From positions 1 through 64,000 of the forward strand of contig NOWV01000171.1 in the NCBI GenBank assembly GCA_003344405.1: 64,000 nucleotides of DNA, given 5' to 3'. Positions 27,101 to 40,891 of this stretch are shown in pieces. A model generated the notes under the pieces. The model was not told where the DNA came from and did no database searches. It worked only from the letters and a program-made list of their open reading frames with translations. Positions within the stretch are counted from its first letter, which is position 1, and every line of letters starts with the position of its first letter. This DNA comes from Trichoplax sp. H2. Its lineage: Eukaryota; Placozoa; Uniplacotomia; Trichoplacea. The position numbers and the translations under genes were made by a program.

Positions 27101-30100
27101 TGCATACAATCACTATAGTTCTTAGATTATCAATGTCAGTTAATTAAGACTACAGCTCTACAAATAAATATATTCAGTATTGTCTTACGTTAAAGATGAT
27201 GGTGAGTCACCATAACTGATGCTATGATTGTAAATACCAAGTTAAAAAAAAATCTATGCTAAATTTAACGAATAGCTTATCATTTGCTTTTTTAAAGTAT
27301 AGTCTGTGATAAAACTTGGCAATTTCAATGATTTGGCAGCATAATTGTTAAAAATTAGCGTAAATTGCCTTAAGAAAAAAATCTGTCGCATTTGTTTGTC
27401 AAGGCAACAGAAAGCTTTCTTAGTTTATTACAGAATATTTGATAGCGTTATCATACGAAAATAGTGTATTAGCTTGCACGATATTATCAGATGACAGTAA
27501 AGACACTAGAATAATAGTACTCAAAATATTAAATTTATTTAGACATCAAGTACAATAGTAACAAGGTTTTTTCCCCTTATACCATACAACGCGAATGGTA
27601 TTTACATATAGTAAGTCATCATTAATGAAAAAATATACAATTAGTCACGATATTGGTAAAAGTAATTAAGATACAATGTATTACTATAGAATAACATGTT
27701 AGATACTAGATTGCCCTAAGGCATAGTACAGACCTTTTATATATATCACTATACATTGATGAAAGTCATTATATTATTCATACCTATATCAATGTAACAC
27801 GTCATCAGTTTACGGGAATATGCGATTGAAACCGATAAATTGAAGCAATATTGTTACAATCAACTATATATTAATAAGCTAGCTAACTATATTGTATGGT
27901 GTTTCACGTTGTACATTATCAATATTGTATGATTAAACTGAAATTGTTTATCTCTTTTTATGCTAATCATTAGCTTAGATTAAGCTTTGACAAAAATAAA
28001 GAAAGTATACCACCATTGTCTCTGGTTTGATTCCGCTTTTATCAGCATAATAATGACAGAAACCCGCTCATACTAATTTCTATAGGAAATAAGGACTATG
28101 TTCTGGAGACTAATTATATTATTTTTTAAAATTAAATATGCTACCTAAATTACTATCATTCATTTCTGTACCGTGTAATAGCATTTCAGAGCAACAGAAC
28201 ATATAAACTGTGGCCGGTCCTGATAGTTATTATGGAGCTCGATCCATGTTTTGTGGTAATTTAAAATAATATTGACGTCTGACGAATTCAGCTAAATTAT
28301 TAATTTATTTATGTTTAGCCTAAATCGCAAAGCCTTAATTGCTATATTGATAGTTAGAGGAAGTATAGTAAATATCGATATGGTGGATGCCAAATATTTG
28401 CCGGTGCTGTCTTCGAGAAGTGTTAAGTAACTGATTTGATAATTAATATTAATTAATAAATTTTAACAGTGCTTAATAGCACCTATTTACGCTATAAATA
28501 TTAATATTGATAAAGGTTATAAAATTTAATAGCTCATAGTAAACTGTATTATCTCGAGAAAAATAAGCTCCAGCGCCTGTGTGTACTGTGCAATAATGTA
28601 TATAGTCATAAAAATTATATTAAGAGCTGGATATCGTTTTTTTAGATAGAGTTTCAATTATGTTGTAGTAGAGTACACTATAATAATTCGTAATCTGATT
28701 CAATAAAGACATTAACCGTAAACGCTATCATTTATCTCTTACGAACAGTAAACACTTGAATAAATTTGTTTCCGTCACTGCAGGTCTCTTCTACTTAAAC
28801 GGAGATCAACTAAGAGTAGGTAGTAAAGTTTTGCTACGATCAAGCAGACTGTTTCGCGGCAATAGTTAAAGTAGTAATTTAAATTATAGATTTAAATGTA
28901 AACATACGAAAGTAACGGTATACCGGTGCCTTCATGCCTGAATTAAAATATTTAGCACTGTGGTAAAAACAGTCTCAACTCCAGTTATCCTTTTAAATTA
29001 CTGTACTTACTATCGTTTAAAGCTGGAAGCTTTTAGTATCTGGGCTAATACGTATAGTTTGCACATAATGAAGGGCTAACAAAATCGGATAGGATAATAC
29101 CTTTTGTGATAAGTAGCGTAATTAAATCGATATATGAGTCAAAGATCTCAAATGCATATACTGAACTTTATTTATTTTGGCAAGTAGTACTTAATTATAT
29201 TACCATGAAACTCAGTAGACTTTAGGTTACGTTTACCCTTCCGCAAACAATATATACGTACAATTGCACTCGAAATGGTATTGCTGATTACATGCATTTG
29301 GAGATATCTTGATTTTTGAGATTAATATTTTAATTTAGTTAACTGAATGAACTAACTTCGCCATATTGATAACGCTACACTATTTATGGTAATTAAATTA
29401 AAGTTAATTTATTCTAATACTTTACATTTAGAGTGCGGGTGTAAAATGAAATAAGACCAGCTATGGAATTGTATTTTTAATCAAAATGGTAGACTTTATT
29501 TTGTATAAAAATGATTTTATCCATAGAAATTTAGTAAGAATAGTAAGTAAAACATCATGCTACCTGTATCATTTTTGCCTACGCTTGCATAAAACATGGG
29601 CACCTCTATTACTGATTTTAACACTAAAACATCCTTATACTGTACTATATGCTTTTGCAGCTTACTCTTTTACAGTATAAGCACGGTAGCTATATCATCA
29701 TACCTACGTGAAGCGACCTAGTCAAACCCTAATGTAATTATGTTACACTGCCAATTACTCAATATCACTCATTGCGCACGTAGCTATTATAGGTTGCAAG
29801 TTTTCTTCAAATATGTACTCCGCCACTGCTATGTCTGCAACGATGGAAATGCTATTTATTAATAAAGGCTCAGTGATAAGGCGTTTTCAAACTCTTTAAA
29901 TGACGCTTATTATTTTTGTTAATACTTCACTTCATTAATTAGACTTTGTTTCGTCTAGCTATACTTATCTACCTTTTATTATCTATTTAAGACTTATTAA
30001 TAACTAGCCGAAAAGACAAGCTCAGCTGTGTAAGTAATATAATTTATGCCTGATATATATAACTTTTATCCCTTACGTTATTTTAGTAATGCCATCGTAT

Positions 30101-31302
30101 ATACAATCATATTTTGCAGATTAAGTAGCACAGTCTAGCCAAATCTACTACCGTACGATCTATTTCTAACCAATGCTAACAATTAAAGTTTTACAGGAAA
30201 TTCTTCACAATGTCAAATCACTAGATTTAGCCCACCGTATTAATATCTAAAATGTCATCGTAAATCGGTCACAAAAGGGTTGCACCGCGTACTATCAATA
30301 TTATCTCAGAATAGATACTAGCACAATCTTACAATCAACTCGCAACCTGAACTATTTTCCTAAAATGTTTAATTCTATCTTAAGCTAATTTGGGGAGCGC
30401 ACTATTGACCCATTTATAAACGAGTCTACAAGTATACAGAACGTATTTACCATTAATGGAGTTAGAGTTATAGCGATAAGGATAGGACTTCGTTTTAAAC
30501 CAATATTGTTACTTTTCTTCGACAAATAATTTGCAAGATTCGATACAAGCGTGGTATATTAGCAGATAATTCCTAGCGTCTGAATTTTTACTTTTAACTT
30601 AGCAAATCTACTACTTTGGATAATAAGGATTGGAATTATCCTTCTTATGCTACCTTCCATGCTGATATTATGACACTTTTGCGCCTTTTTATCTTTTGCA
30701 GGTAAACTTTTAATCAAGGTTGATAAGTTAACTTCAGCTAATTACTAAAGCTATAGTTATAACTACCGCTATTTCCCATTTAAAATATTTTTAACCTTGG
30801 TGTGCGTAAAATGAACGTATATTCACGCTTACAATATGTAGTAAACATGGCTAAATTTCGGCGTTACCAGTAAATTGATCTCAGTAATGATTATAAACTT
30901 TCACGAATATAAAGGCACTTGAATGCCAGCCTTCTTTAATAATTACAAAAATAACTGTACATTTCAGTGTTAAAGACAAGAAATAATATGAAAGTTATGA
31001 TTTAAGGATTTGCGTATAGGATACAGTTGAATAAGGTAGGCAAGGCAATAATATAAGACAAATAATGATTAATTCAGTGTAATAGCATGCGAAGTAGTAA
31101 ATTGTAAGAAACTGGCAATGCCTCTACATTACAGTACTTTACTTCTATGCAACCAGTTACGTTTATATTCACAGAACTCTGTCCTATAGTATACTAAAGT
31201 TACAATTTATTCCGATATGTCTATAGCGTAGTTGCCGTAGTAAAGCAGTATCGCGGAGTCCAAAGGTTTTATTTAAGGTATCTTGAAGTATCAGTACAGT
31301 CT
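24107..31302. other. Large gene-poor interval between GPCR 3 and SELENBP1
   Basis: About 7.2 kb without a supportable exon. It holds the small palindromic tandem repeat at 24693-24720 described separately. Open frames at 24973-25188 and 29486-29680 look like chance. Undetected small exons or non-coding RNAs cannot be excluded by reading. Confidence 0.5.
24693..24720. repeat. Two 14-bp tandem copies containing a perfect palindrome
   Basis: AGTGTACACTGTAT occurs twice head to tail (24693-24706, 24707-24720). Each copy contains the 10-bp palindrome AGTGTACACT. The flanks continue with similar ACTGTACAGTG text, so the locus could form alternative hairpins. Confidence 0.85.
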
Positions 31303-34300
31303 TTAAATCCATATATCCGACGTACAATCTCCGCCTGGATATCGAACCTCATGAGCTAGCGCAGGACCATCTGGCTCTTTACCAAAATCCACACAAAGGT
31401 TCGAAAGTGTTAATCCACCTTTTTCAGTATTAACGTCGATTTGTAGCAAAACCGATCCAGTTCTAGAAAATGAGGTTATAGAAAATTTAAGATTGTACAT
31501 ATTCTAATATGATTTAATGGATACGCTACATTAGTATCTAGCTATAAACTTATGAAATAACACTATTGTGTCGGATAACACGAGTAGATTTGTGACCTTC
31601 ACAAAGGGGAATATTTCGGTACTTAGTACATACTTTAATAAATTTGGATAAAACTGTTTATCCCAAGGACTAAATAGTGATGTGGTAACGAACAGACGTT
31701 TGCCATCTAAACTTAGTTGTAACATTTGAGGGGCTCCATCAATGTTTCGGTTATTAAGGATAAGTGGATCAGGTTGTTCTTCAAGCTCGGAGTCTTGGAT
31801 TACCTTGACCGGCCCTGTCTTTACAATACTTCCACCAAGGAAGATCTTTAAGATAGTAAAATGAAAAAATTAGTTTCAAATTTATAAAAGAGAAGCTAGC
31901 ACAAGTTAGATGAAACATGAAGTTATACGAGCGCATTTCGTCATCTTTGTTTTACTAAAAGTAAATGGTTTTGCTGTGATTCGAATAACTTGGGTAAAAG
32001 TATTAAATATAATGGATCACGTTATTGCTAGAGCTGGTGTATACTATACCAGCATTTTATATTCTGCCTTCGCTATCTTCGAAGATATTTATTTTTATGC
32101 TGTATACTAATCTAATAATGCTAGTATTTAAAAAGAATTTGAGATTAAATCTAATTTATTTGTCACTGCCTTTCACGAAGACATATAGTTACTTCGTTTA
32201 GTGGTATTGAACTGCGTTTTGCGCTAAACGATCAACTAAAAACTGGCATTATATACGAATTATGTCATACGAGTACGTGTATATGTGTTGGTAATCGTCC
32301 TATCATACCTGTCCGACGAGTCTTGGGTTAGCCCTATCAGTTATGTCGTACTGTCTTATATCACCATGTAACCAGTTCGAAAAATACAAATATCGATCGT
32401 CCAAAGACAGAATAATATCGGTTATAAGACCTAATATGATTTTATAGGATAAGATTCAAATTTTAAGAATAAAGTAATTATCAAATAGTGATAGCGTAAC
32501 ATCGTACCTGGCATTTCGGGTAGGACCCATCCTTCTACTTTTTTTGGAGGTACCTGAATTGCTTTATGAGCGGCCCAATCTCCTTTCTATAGATTTACAT
32601 TTTATAGTAATTGTTTAAATTTTCAAAACGAAGTTTGGAGCAGAAACAAATATTAAATACATGACCTAGAAGTTTACCTCCGTTTTATAAAATCTAAATA
32701 TAGCGCTACTCAGAGCACATCCCACGTATCCTTGAGTTTCATTGGGATCATGTAAGAAACGAATTTCTAGTGGTGTTATTCCTTCGTTCCCAAGGCGGAT
32801 TACCTGCTGTAGGGTATGATCTTCCCAATTGTAAACGTTGAGACTGCTACCATATTTACCTTAAAAATAATTATTCAGTTTTCATATCACTAGTGTATCT
32901 GATGTAATAATTAATATTTAATATACAGTGATAGAACTCTTATAGAATGCCGGAATACATTCATCAGTAGCCTACAAATGGCTAATTATTTGTGGTTATT
33001 ATATATTTTATGAGTTGAATTTTCAACACTAGCTTACCATTCTGTACATCTTCCATGCTAAATCCAGCACTTAGTGCATTTGGTTCTCCCCATTCAGTGC
33101 TTATCATGACGTTATGGCGAGGTTGATACCAATAATCATATCCAAATTCGGCATTATTGCCTTCCTTTTCCCAATTGCCTGTAACCTCAAATGTCTTGCC
33201 ATTTATGAGTACAAATCCGCCTGTGCTCAGTAAAGGATAACTAGTATTAAGATAAGTATCATGGTATAAACATGAACGTGACAATATAGGGTTAAAATCG
33301 ATAATAAATAACTATTCACCCTTTTTTTCCCCATTTGAGTCTCCTAAACAGCTAATCATTATATTTCCATCGGCTAGGCAATGGCTGGTATGAGGAAAGC
33401 TTAGATCAGTCTTTGAGGAAATTTCTTCCGGCTCAACCACCTAGTAAAACAATAGCAAATGCATAATTACTTTATTGTTTTATCTACCTACGCCAATAAA
33501 TCAAATTATGCAGTAGTTGTTCAATACTATATATTAATGTAAGTATAAGAAAGCAATACGTGAGTGAATAGACCGATTCCAACTGTATTTTAATAAAGCG
33601 AATTAATTAAATAATATTTACTTTGAAGATTCTTGGAGCTTTAGGGTCTGTTTTAACATCAATAACATATACTCTACTGGATTTCAGACTGGGTAATATC
33701 AGTTTATTACGTTCTTTAGTCGAATCTCCAAAGCAGCTATATAATGAAAAATGTTAAGTGTTGTTAAATCAAATAGCCAACTGCAATTAAAGAATCTTAA
33801 AAATTATTAAATCAATTTGCAAAAACGAAACAATTATAGCATCCTATTACAACACCGAACCATTTCATAATATATATTAATTACACTATTAATTTAGAAA
33901 ATTTAAATGTCTTATGCAGATCATGATATATTCTGGCTAATTATTCTGATCAGTGTAAGGCAAGAGACCATGATAGCTGAGAAACTATTAGGATTATTGT
34001 TTAGTTTGTATATCACGCGTTGTTTTGTTCATTATAAAGCTTATAATTAATAAGCACCTGCTACAAGTATTCCAGCCTAAAGAAATGATTATAGTTAACG
34101 AACTAATTAGCAAACCAAGAGCATATCAACATTTTAAAGTAGACAATACATTTAGAAGATCATAGAGCTAGAATCTAACACTTACAATAACTTATTTTAA
34201 GCATGCTACAAAAAACAGTACCAGATTATAGTTACGTAAAATAGAGTAATGTAGATACCTCCTGCTCACGATTTAGATTTTGCTTTAAAGTTAAACTTCA

Positions 34301-35448
34301 ATCGGCGTTATTATTATCGAATTTACAGAAGATATTATGTTCTAACGGTAATTTTGCTTTCGTTTAAATTGAAAATATGTATGCGAAAAAGTATACGACT
34401 AGTAAGCTTTTTCCAGTCAACTGTCTACAACTATTGACATTTTTATTATTTTAACATACTATGGTCTACGTTGCTACGTATCTCACTCAATTTCTACTTG
34501 GAAGTTATCATACTGCAGTGATACCTATCTTTTTATGTATGCACTAAAAATGATATGGTTATTCACTATATCTAAGAGTATATTTAAAAAAAGTACGCCG
34601 ATATAGTAAAACTGACCATATTGTACTTAGGACTAAACTACTTTTAATTTATAGAAAATCTTTATAGTAAATTCAAGACTATTTAGTCATTATACTGTAA
34701 GTATAATATTTAATTGATCATAGTATATCGAATAGTATTGATTGATGTTCTTTAATAATGATTAATTATTATTTGGAGAACTACACGCAATTCATTTAGT
34801 TACTTAGCATAGGTAGTAAAGAATACAAATTTACCTGAATGATGGATTTCGTCTCCAATGTGAAGCATAGACAACCGGTGAATGACCTAAAACATTCATT
34901 AACAGTAAATTAAAATAGTTGAAAAACTTGTTTTAAAATGCAGGATTAGTTACTTACGCATTTAATATTTTTACGATACGATTTAAAGATTAATTACTAT
35001 TTGTTCCTCATATCACTACTTTGATATACATTATTTATCAAATAAAATATGACAGTCGTATATAATAATAAGCTTGATTCTGGGTAATTTGGCGTGGTGG
35101 TGTACTATATAACTGTAACGTATATCGAATAATATTAGTTTACAGTCCTTAATCTAGAATACAACTTTTAAGCTTTGGAAGAATTGATAAAAATCGATTG
35201 CAAAGTATGAACCATATAATGCAGTATTTGTTAGTTTGTAGTAGTGGAAAACGTGTCTTATTGATGGAACATACTTGACCATAGGTCTCTGATTCCAAGT
35301 CAACGTCAACAGTTGCTAGATAATCTGGCTTCTTAACATCAGTATTATTATAAATGCAAGGTATATATAGTAATTTCTCTCTAGGACCTTTCATAGCATC
35401 GATTGGTGTTAAGTATCCCGGACCGCAGCTAGAGCAAGCTATAGGCAT
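31303..35448 (-). CDS. SELENBP1: Selenium-binding protein 1 / methanethiol oxidase
   Basis: Eleven minus-strand exons join in frame: 35275-35448, 34835-34886, 34058-34076, 33622-33736, 33317-33440, 33038-33220, 32678-32859, 32508-32586, 32309-32430, 31634-31845, 31303-31462. They give 473 residues; the human protein is about 472. The family oxidises methanethiol to formaldehyde, hydrogen sulfide and hydrogen peroxide, and folds as a beta-propeller. Diagnostic blocks are the start ([18 protein letters not shown]), [48 protein letters not shown] and the end [13 protein letters not shown]. Every junction preserves phase and donors are GT. Residue 57, Cys in human, is Gly here. The third exon is only 19 nt. 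A polyadenylation signal (plus-strand TTTATT, 31268-31273) lies 30 bp past the stop. Confidence 0.96.
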
Positions 35449-38400
35449 ATTTAAATGGATTAATGATAGTTAGATCATACCATGAGAACAAATTTAATAT
35501 TGTAGTAATGATCAATCTCTGCGTATAACAGATTAAAAATTTAATATCACATCAATAGATTTCCTTCTTATGTACACTTCTTAATTACTTAAGTCAGCTG
35601 TTGAAGTCTAGTAAAATCTTTATTATATTCTTATAATGAGTAAAACTAAGAATGGATCGAAATTGGATCAACGACAGATAATTTTAGCAATTTACTTTGA
35701 CATTTAAAGCATCCAAGTAAATTTATAATTATACATGCGCATATAAAAAATGAAGAATGCCAGCTGTAGGTTAACCTACTTTATGATACATTCATCTATT
35801 TCTTCTTGCTATATATCAGTTCATAGCCTTTACTTGAATCGATATAAAAGTAGATACGCGTGCTAATACTTACGATTTATCAGTGACATTCTATATCATA
35901 AATCACAAGCTTTGTGTAAAATTGATGAATGCTAAAATATGGACTACTGAAATATGACTGAAGTTTTTCATAGTCCGTAGCTTACGATCATTGCTTATAA
36001 ATAATTATATTGAATCTTAAACACCATCTTATTTTAATAGTATTTGTCGCATTATATAAATATAAAAATACGAGAATACTTTGAAATCTTACCCATTTGT
36101 AGATTGAGAGCTAAGATCAATTGATAATGATTCTTCTAGTAAAAATTGATAAATTAGATCCTGTTTGAATAAAGAAAGTTATTTCATTAAAGCTTATATA
36201 TTGTTGTTAAATATCTATATATTATAACGATTTAATTTCAACTTATTAATTCTAGGTTATATTTAAAAGCGAAATGGATTGTATCTATCGATTTATTTAA
36301 ATTTTTGACCACTCAACAACTTCTTATATGTTTAAAATGATATTTCTATAAGCGGAAATTTATTAAAAGTTTGCTTCTGAGACCCCATGATGGTGCCATG
36401 AGGGCGGAAACTTATATCTACTACCCAAACATTCTACAATCTGTTCATGACATGATTAGATGTAAATTTTTTTGAGAAAAGGTCTAAGAATAGCTAGTTA
36501 ACACACATACGTGGTTTATTTCTTCAACGAGGACTCGAAAAGCGTGTGAAAATTCAATCGTGAAACGTACTAAAATCTAGGGTGATAAACGGATGGATAG
36601 CTTAAAGTGAGGAATGAAGAATAGGAAACTGTTGCCCAATTTAATGAATGATTTAAATTAGCTGCTTTTATTTGATAGCAACCAATTTGCAATATGCTTT
36701 AATTGATAAAAGTATCATGAATTTATAATAATCATCATTCCATTTCATTGTTACGACGACTATTACAATCATGGGCTAGATTGTATTTCGCTTATACTTA
36801 TAATTAATTAAACAACGTCGGCTAACCAGCTAGGGGTAAAATACAGTAAATCAAAAATTAGTCAAGATCAACAGAGCATATAAAGAACTATTAAAGTATA
36901 GAGTAAGGACACCTAATAGAGCATTGTACTATCTGCATATTTGTGATCTGATGCAACGGTGCTTTTGTCTCTTTCAATTTTTGAACGTGTAGCAGCATGG
37001 AGGAGCATTGTCTGTCAATCTCCACCCCCTTCCTAATAAATATCTGAAGAGCGGCATGCAGAGTGAAGGAGAATTATCGCAGCCTTTAAGATAAATTAAT
37101 AGTCCAATACTAGCAGATTTTCATTCATGGCCACTATCAAGTATTTGATAGTCGTGCCAAAAGTAGTTAAACTAGAGGCGTACAAGTATCCAAATTACGC
37201 TACCGATATATTGCATAGAAGATTAACAGTGTTGCATTTATATCAAATGTATACCTATAAACTGGGTGAAAGACACTTATACCATATGCTACTATAAAAG
37301 CACAATTGATACAGGAATCATAGAACTGTACAAATATGAAGTAGAAATGTGTAATTGATTAATTTCAAAGTTCCTTTCATTATTAATGAATTATGTAAGA
37401 TGCTCGAGGTCTAAATTTGATTACTATCAGAACTACATTACAGCTTGATGACTTGTATGTTGCAAAGTAGCCTGTCTACTTTGCCCGTAGTAGAAATGTT
37501 ACGGCAGTTTCCAGAATTAAAAAGTAATTCTAGGTATAATCTTGACTATGAACTGCAACTATAAATTGAATCTAAAATCATTTTAGGTTAAACCGGTATC
37601 TAATTATCTAAATTCAAAGTTATAATAATTATATATAAATTATTATTTTATTCTATATTGAGTTCTGTCTCTGTACATGCATGTGAGTTAATTGCTACAT
37701 CCAACTTACCTTACGCGTACGCCAGGCGAAAATGTTGCTCTACTTTCAAAACCCTGTGCTATTATACCTTAAGATAGTAATTGGGTATGGCTTCAAATCT
37801 TGGAATGATCACTTTAAATCGTGATGATGCATTATATGTGCAGTTTACTATGACCGGCATGTGCTAACATGTGATTAGCATAGTAAAATATGATGATGTT
37901 GTAAAGACTAAGCAAATTTATGAAGTTCCTATATGATATTATCATCTTTAACTGCCCATGACAATGCAAAATTTTAAATTTGCATCTCATTATAAATGCT
38001 ATTCTTTGTCAAACAATGCTCGTAGTACATGCCATTTTTAGTGCCTTCTTTTTATTGATGAGGGTTATTGGAGCTTTCCTCCTAGAACTCTGTTCAGGTG
38101 ATCATAATTCTGTGTCTAACAGAGATGCTACCGATAAAACGTGACAAACTCGACTTTGCTAACTATGAATCACCATGTTAATTCTTGTTATTGATTCCTA
38201 TAAAACTCCTCACTTTTCTGTGTTAATATTTGCACGGAAGTTGTTATATATTTGAGAGAAATGCAGCAACGAGTAGGCAATGCCTTCGCACAATAAGAGC
38301 ATATCAAAAAAGTATAATATCAACTACAATACGCTATAGACGTAACCAGATAGATTTTATGCATGCAAAACATCTCAACTTTCGATCGAGAATGCCAACT

Positions 38401-40891
38401 AATGACAGTATGGTGTTGATTTTATTTCCCGTTCCGTTATATATAGTATGCCCTCTGACCACTAGCAACAACAGTACATTCTTAAGGGATGAGATGACTG
38501 GAAAATCATGAAGAAAAAGTAATCCTTCACTTGCAATACAATTTCCACTAATTTTGCATCATCATGTTCTCATATACCATCTATTACAGTCATTAATATT
38601 AAACAGAACAAGATTTACTAAAGCCAGTTTTATTGAATTCTGTATTGATACAATAGCTTGTCTTAAGTCCAACAACGACCCAATTTATTTATTTAATCTA
38701 GACAAATTTAGTAAATAAGTTGATACGCAATCAAAATTTTATTTACAGTACAGTTAGTAAAATGAATAAATAAGGTTGAAGAATCCAGTATGATACCGGA
38801 ATTTAATCTTACAAACCCGTAACTTTGTCTTCATACCGACTAAACTATAGTCATCGAAATAGAATTGCAATGGCTAATGCAAGTGTTTACTTATTTAGGT
38901 CATCAACTACCTTGGAATCCTTTCTGACTTTAGGTTGGGATCTACAGTATTAAATAGACTAAGTATATATATGACATATACATTTCAAAAAGGGGTCCTG
39001 ACAACTAAAAAGCTGGAAGCTACTGTGCTATATTATACGTTTAGATTGAGGATCATTTTATTATTGCCATTCATCATTTGACCTTTGGACGAGTAGCAGT
39101 AATATAAAAGATATTGCATGTGCAACAGTTCACAGTAGCCTTGAGGCCTTAACTTAACAATTATGGTACCATTTACAATATCGTCAGTCTTAATTTACCC
39201 TTTTAGATTCTACAGTAAAAATATCGTTATACAATAAAATTGATAATTTTTAAGAGATACTAACTAATTTTCGTTGAAAAGATTTGAAAATTTATTTGTT
39301 AACCTAAGCATAGCTTCTATTTGATACTACAGTGATAGATGGCAATATTTTATTCATGCATACGTAACATGTACATTTTTATGTACTATGGAAGGTCTGT
39401 CATTATAATCTATTGCTTACCAGTCATAGAAGTTTTAATATTGTAGCAACTATATGTATATCTTAAGGTTTACAAAGATTAAAGCATTTACTACTTTTGT
39501 GCAGTATCTTCATTTCCAGTACCGGTACTTCTTGCAAATCACAATTTACAAGGGCAATTTGACACTACCGATAATTAGCTATTACTTATTTAAAAATTAA
39601 GAGCAATGCGATTACTGTCTGACGGATTCTTTACTTAAACGTAATCCTTTGATTCAATGCATGCAAGCCATGTTTTTATTAATTACCACAGTTACCGCAC
39701 CCTATCGTTTCTATTGACATAAACGTTTAGTAATGCTGTAGAATCCATAAGTACAATATACAATATTCATGACAATAAGTTAACAGGTTGCAAGATTAAG
39801 GCGATATCCCTGTAGAGTAGAGTGCAACAGTTCCATTTTGTACTCAGTTGTTTCGCTTTATATGGTTCCTTTACTACAGCGTATTATTCATTATTGTTGT
39901 TTGAAAAGACTTACTGGTAGAATTTCAAGAAATAATTAATTTTTGATATATTCTAACGGCGAAAAGTTATTATTCGGTAAATCGTTACTCTCAGTGAGTA
40001 AATGCAGTTTCAAAAGTTTCGTTGACTTTGACGAAACACTGTACTTTATCTAGTTAACTGTCACCAGTATATTTACATAACAGTGTGGATATCAGTTATG
40101 TAGTTGTCTATGTAGTATAGATACGCTGTGTATCATACTTATATGCCTATATTTCATTTGCTAGGATTATTATAGAATGTACTAAAGAGTGGGTATCAGA
40201 TTGATCAATCGCAAAATAATCTATGGATAAAATTCTTGAAGACAAATTATTGTAATACATAAAACTACGATAATATCGGCTACCTTGGGCTGACAGCAAT
40301 AAAGATTTCGAATACTTAAACTCTGTAAGAGTATTAAAGCTGCATTCAGTAAGAGTGTATAATAGCTAAATATTAAATTTATTTCATTCAGAATTTAAAG
40401 GAGTACAGTGAAACAGATCAAGCACATAGCAATATAATTTTTACATCCATTGAATTCGAAAAATTCTAGAAGCCTTGGCCACTTCTGCGCTATCAGCAAA
40501 GTCTGGCAAGATTTGATATTTAAAACTATCCTGTTTGTTTTTTCTAACATGAAACTTATATATTTACAGTCTAAACAATGAGTAAGCTATATATATAAGA
40601 CACATATAAAACTGCCTATAAGGATTCAAGATAGACAAGTTATACTACACCATTGAAGGAAGATAAATAGATCAATGCGATAAATGTACAGCATAGTATT
40701 TAAACAATTGACCAAATGCGGTCAAGTCGTTTGCGATTTCTACAGTATTAAGTAAAAAGCTGGGATTGAAATAAAGCATCTTTAATAATACTGCAAGAGG
40801 GATAATTTATGTTTAACATTTGATAATGTACTTCTGTATGAAAATCCCGACAAATAACGACTTACGGAAGAATTGATACAGGTGACATATA
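35449..40891. other. Gene-poor interval between SELENBP1 and DCTN6
   Basis: No exon could be supported in 5.4 kb. It contains a 9-bp-arm hairpin at 37462-37484 and an imperfect inverted structure near 36367-36413. Open frame 38230-38511 lacks splice context and domain features. SELENBP1 promoter or 5' UTR sequence presumably lies just above 35448. Confidence 0.5.
37462..37484. repeat. Short perfect inverted repeat (hairpin)
   Basis: GCAAAGTAG at 37462-37470 pairs with CTACTTTGC at 37476-37484 around a 5-nt loop (CCTGT). The arm is too short for a typical miRNA precursor; function unknown. Confidence 0.7.

Noticed and set aside
31910-32110. Plus-strand 66-codon frame
   Set aside because: It lies in a SELENBP1 intron on the opposite strand with no features of its own.
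38230-38511. Plus-strand 93-codon frame
   Set aside because: No recognisable family, no flanking splice signals, and no supporting neighbour exons.
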